Positions 15,870 through 17,515 of a stretch of DNA of 17,515 bases are shown here, one piece after another. The first letter of the stretch is position 1. Each line of letters starts with the position of its first letter. This DNA comes from Planctomycetaceae bacterium. GTDB lineage: Bacteria; Planctomycetota; Planctomycetia; Pirellulales; UBA1268. Where the stretch lies: the NCBI GenBank assembly GCA_902629495.1, contig CACORA010000036.1, forward strand, positions 1 through 17,515. Direction: 5' to 3'. Under the pieces are notes generated by a model. It did no database searches. It saw only the letters and a list, made by a program, of their open reading frames with translations, and was not told where the DNA came from. Position numbers and translations under genes: made by a program.

Positions 15870-15897
15870 CAAACACACACTATGTGTCACGTGTTTG
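15870..15897. repeat. Inverted repeat in the leader of the DUF1553 gene
   Basis: CAAACAC (15870-15876) and GTGTTTG (15891-15897) are exact reverse complements. A small nested repeat, ACACA (15875-15879) with TGTGT (15883-15887), lies inside. It sits just upstream of the ribosome site at 15858-15861, so it could be an operator or a leader hairpin, but the AC/GT-rich sequence makes chance pairing fairly easy. Confidence 0.3.
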
Positions 15898-16046
15898 TTT
15901 CCTACAACGTATTATATGTCGACCCTCGGGGGAGCGACACTGAAGAGTTAACCGACGAAACCCAGCACAAAAGCTGCTATCTATGATTGAATCAAGAGAA
16001 AACCCCATGCAGAGCGACCCATGCACAGAGAAACAGATCACGATCG

Positions 16047-17444
16047 TCAAGGCGATCGGAGCGATGAGAAAACTGGTCCTGTTGGATGCTCCGGCAAGCT
16101 CTTTTCCCATCTCATTAGTTTTTCCTTCAACTCCGATGCGATGACGGGTTTCTGTTTCATGAGATTGTGTTGTTCTCCTGGCCCCTCGAGCACGTCATAG
16201 AGTTCAGCATAACTCAAGTCATTGTTTGCGATGAGTTTCCATCGCTTATGAACTATGGCGAATGCGCCCCAGTGATAGGGTCTGTTGTGAGGGGCTGGCC
16301 ACCGAGCGTTGGACTTCCAGAACAAGGGCTCCTGTCGGAGTGGCTGTTGTTTTCCCATCAGCACATCGACCTGACTGACACCGTCAGGAACATATCCTTC
16401 TGGATATTCAGCTTCTGCCAATTCACAAAACGTTGGCAAGAGATCAACGGCTGACATCAATGATTCATGATCCGTCGCACCTGCTTGAATTTTTCCGGGC
16501 CAACGTGCAATGAACGGGACACCAACTCCACCCTCAAAAAGTGCTGCCTTATATCCTTTTCGACCACCTGTAATACCCTTCGATGCACCAATGCCATAAC
16601 CCGCCCCGGTCGCTGTGTCATACGTCAACTGCAATTCAGTAGGACTCGCTGCACGGGCTGGCCCATTGTCGGAACTAAAAACGACCAACGTCGACTCGCG
16701 AAGGCCAAGACCATCAAGGGCATCAAGAAGCTTACCGATTCGATCATCTGCATGAGCCAGCGTTGCAGCATAAATATTGTCGGGTTCTTCAAGCTCACGA
16801 AACCACCACCGGTATTTCGGTAAAACATGAAATGGCGTATGCGGCTCGTGTATCCAAAGGTTAATAAAAAATGGCTTTTTCTTTTGCTGTGCGTCAACAA
16901 TGAAACCAATAGCGCGGTCAACATCCTTATGCACAGGCATCTGTTCACCAGCACAATTAAATGCCCCGTAGGCGTCATACCCATATTCGCCCGGGAGTGG
17001 TGAATCAGGGATCATGTCATTTGCAAGATGCCATTTCCCAAAATGGGCAGTTGCATATCCTGCTTGTTGAAGCATGCGAGGCAGTGTTGGTGTCTCCGGA
17101 TTCAGCCAGTCCGGCATATTTCTCTTTTCGTTTTGTTCCACCCATGCAAAATGACCGTTGATGTTATATCGAGCTGGAAAGTGACCGGTGAGAATAGCTG
17201 TCCGACTTGGTGAACACACGCCACTCGCAACAGTAAAGCGATGAAAATCGGTTCCTTCTGCGGCAAGCCGGTCAATATTTGGAGTCTTGACGTACGGATG
17301 ACCATGGCAGCCGAGATCTCCCCACCCCCAGTCATCAGCATAAATAAAAATAATATTTGGTTGCTCGCCTGCATGCGAAACAACGGCGGCACATCCAATC
17401 AGCAGAAAAATCACGAAAGAAATCACATTACAGCACCAAACCAT
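16047..17444 (-). CDS. Secreted sulfatase (formylglycine-dependent arylsulfatase family S1)
   Basis: A 465-residue exported sulfatase that hydrolyses sulfate esters, probably on a sulfated glycan. The signature CSPSR (residues 77-81) in GVCSPSRTAILTG marks Cys77 for conversion to formylglycine. DDWGWGD (37-43) supplies metal-binding aspartates, GKWH follows further on, and SSDNGPA holds the second metal-binding Asp-Asn pair. The C-terminal subdomain ends in KEKLMRWEKSLP. The hydrophobic signal (about residues 7-23) can be read as a normal signal peptide ending at SHA or as a lipoprotein signal with LIGC (15-18). The ATG at 17444 is preferred over an upstream TTG (17462) because GGAGAG lies six nt before it. 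No maturation enzyme (anSME or FGE) is in the window. It heads a same-strand series with the DUF1553 and DUF1501 genes. Confidence 0.95.
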   Translation of the reverse strand: MVWCCNVISFVIFLLIGCAAVVSHAGEQPNIIFIYADDWGWGDLGCHGHPYVKTPNIDRLAAEGTDFHRFTVASGVCSPSRTAILTGHFPARYNINGHFAWVEQNEKRNMPDWLNPETPTLPRMLQQAGYATAHFGKWHLANDMIPDSPLPGEYGYDAYGAFNCAGEQMPVHKDVDRAIGFIVDAQQKKKPFFINLWIHEPHTPFHVLPKYRWWFRELEEPDNIYAATLAHADDRIGKLLDALDGLGLRESTLVVFSSDNGPARAASPTELQLTYDTATGAGYGIGASKGITGGRKGYKAALFEGGVGVPFIARWPGKIQAGATDHESLMSAVDLLPTFCELAEAEYPEGYVPDGVSQVDVLMGKQQPLRQEPLFWKSNARWPAPHNRPYHWGAFAIVHKRWKLIANNDLSYAELYDVLEGPGEQHNLMKQKPVIASELKEKLMRWEKSLPEHPTGPVFSSLRSP

Positions 17445-17450
17445 ACTTGC

Positions 17451-17456
17451 CTCTCC
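17451..17456 (-). promoter_or_regulatory. Ribosome binding site selecting the sulfatase start
   Basis: GGAGAG on the minus strand, six nt before the ATG at 17444. It lies downstream of, and inside the reading frame opened by, the alternative TTG at 17462, which therefore is unlikely to be the true start. Confidence 0.6.
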
Positions 17457-17515
17457 GATCAAACAGTCTAGTCAATAAGATAAATTGCTCTCAGTATTGA
17501 TTGCCCGTGGTCCGA

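Noticed and set aside
16041..16058. CGATCG-N6-CGATCG at the sulfatase stop codon
   Set aside because: CGATCG is itself a palindrome, so the pairing is trivial; only 6 bp, overlapping the coding end and without a U-run on the minus strand.
17445..17462. TTG start for the sulfatase
   Set aside because: The ribosome site GGAGAG lies downstream of this TTG and directly in front of the ATG at 17444.

Overview
The window looks like a chromosomal segment of a planctomycete, probably a Pirellulaceae-like aquatic bacterium. This is inferred from gene content: two different planctomycete-type cytochrome-domain proteins (the PSCyt/PSD families), each next to a twin-arginine-exported partner (DUF1552 or DUF1501), a secreted sulfatase, a PQQ-type beta-propeller protein and a short, basic secreted protein. 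There are no phage, insertion-sequence, CRISPR, tRNA or rRNA signatures.

Layout, left to right. (1) 2-943 (+): 3' end of an ATP-type, plant/trypanosome-like phosphofructokinase, cut by the window edge. (2) 1048-5767 (+): a likely three-gene unit of a DUF1592-class cytochrome-like protein with two CxxCH motifs, a DUF1552 (HXXSHH) Tat protein whose start overlaps the preceding stop, and a secreted alpha/beta-hydrolase-like protein. (3) 5870-8041 (-): a secreted GH32 fructan hydrolase with two accessory N-terminal modules, convergent with the hydrolase across a 102-nt gap in which I see nothing clear. (4) 8042-8633: a 592-nt divergent intergenic region holding a perfect 12-bp inverted repeat, a recurring ATCACAT motif and a TATAAT promoter candidate. 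(5) 8634-8894 (+): a small basic exported protein. (6) 8895-9162: no gene, but a strong two-part hairpin. (7) 9163-9861 (+): a bacterial Dph6/DUF71 PP-loop ATPase, convergent with (8) 9982-10632 (-): an SprT-like zinc metalloprotease; both resemble Bacteroidetes homologues as I recall them. (9) 10680-11954 (+): a PQQ-like beta-propeller protein. (10) 17444-11967 (-): sulfatase, then a DUF1549/DUF1553 cytochrome-like protein, then a DUF1501 Tat protein, the last two closely coupled.

How the genes may work together (inference). Most proteins carry Sec or Tat export signals, so the window is mainly a cell-envelope or extracytoplasmic polysaccharide-processing neighbourhood: a fructan hydrolase, a sulfatase, an esterase-like hydrolase and two cytochrome/Tat pairs. 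The most intriguing pattern is that both pairs share one design, a two-CxxCH multidomain protein followed by a coupled Tat protein, and that the two Tat partners show similar C-terminal histidine/glycine motifs. The biochemical function of these pairs was, to my knowledge, not settled. No transporter, regulator gene or sulfatase-maturation enzyme is in the window.
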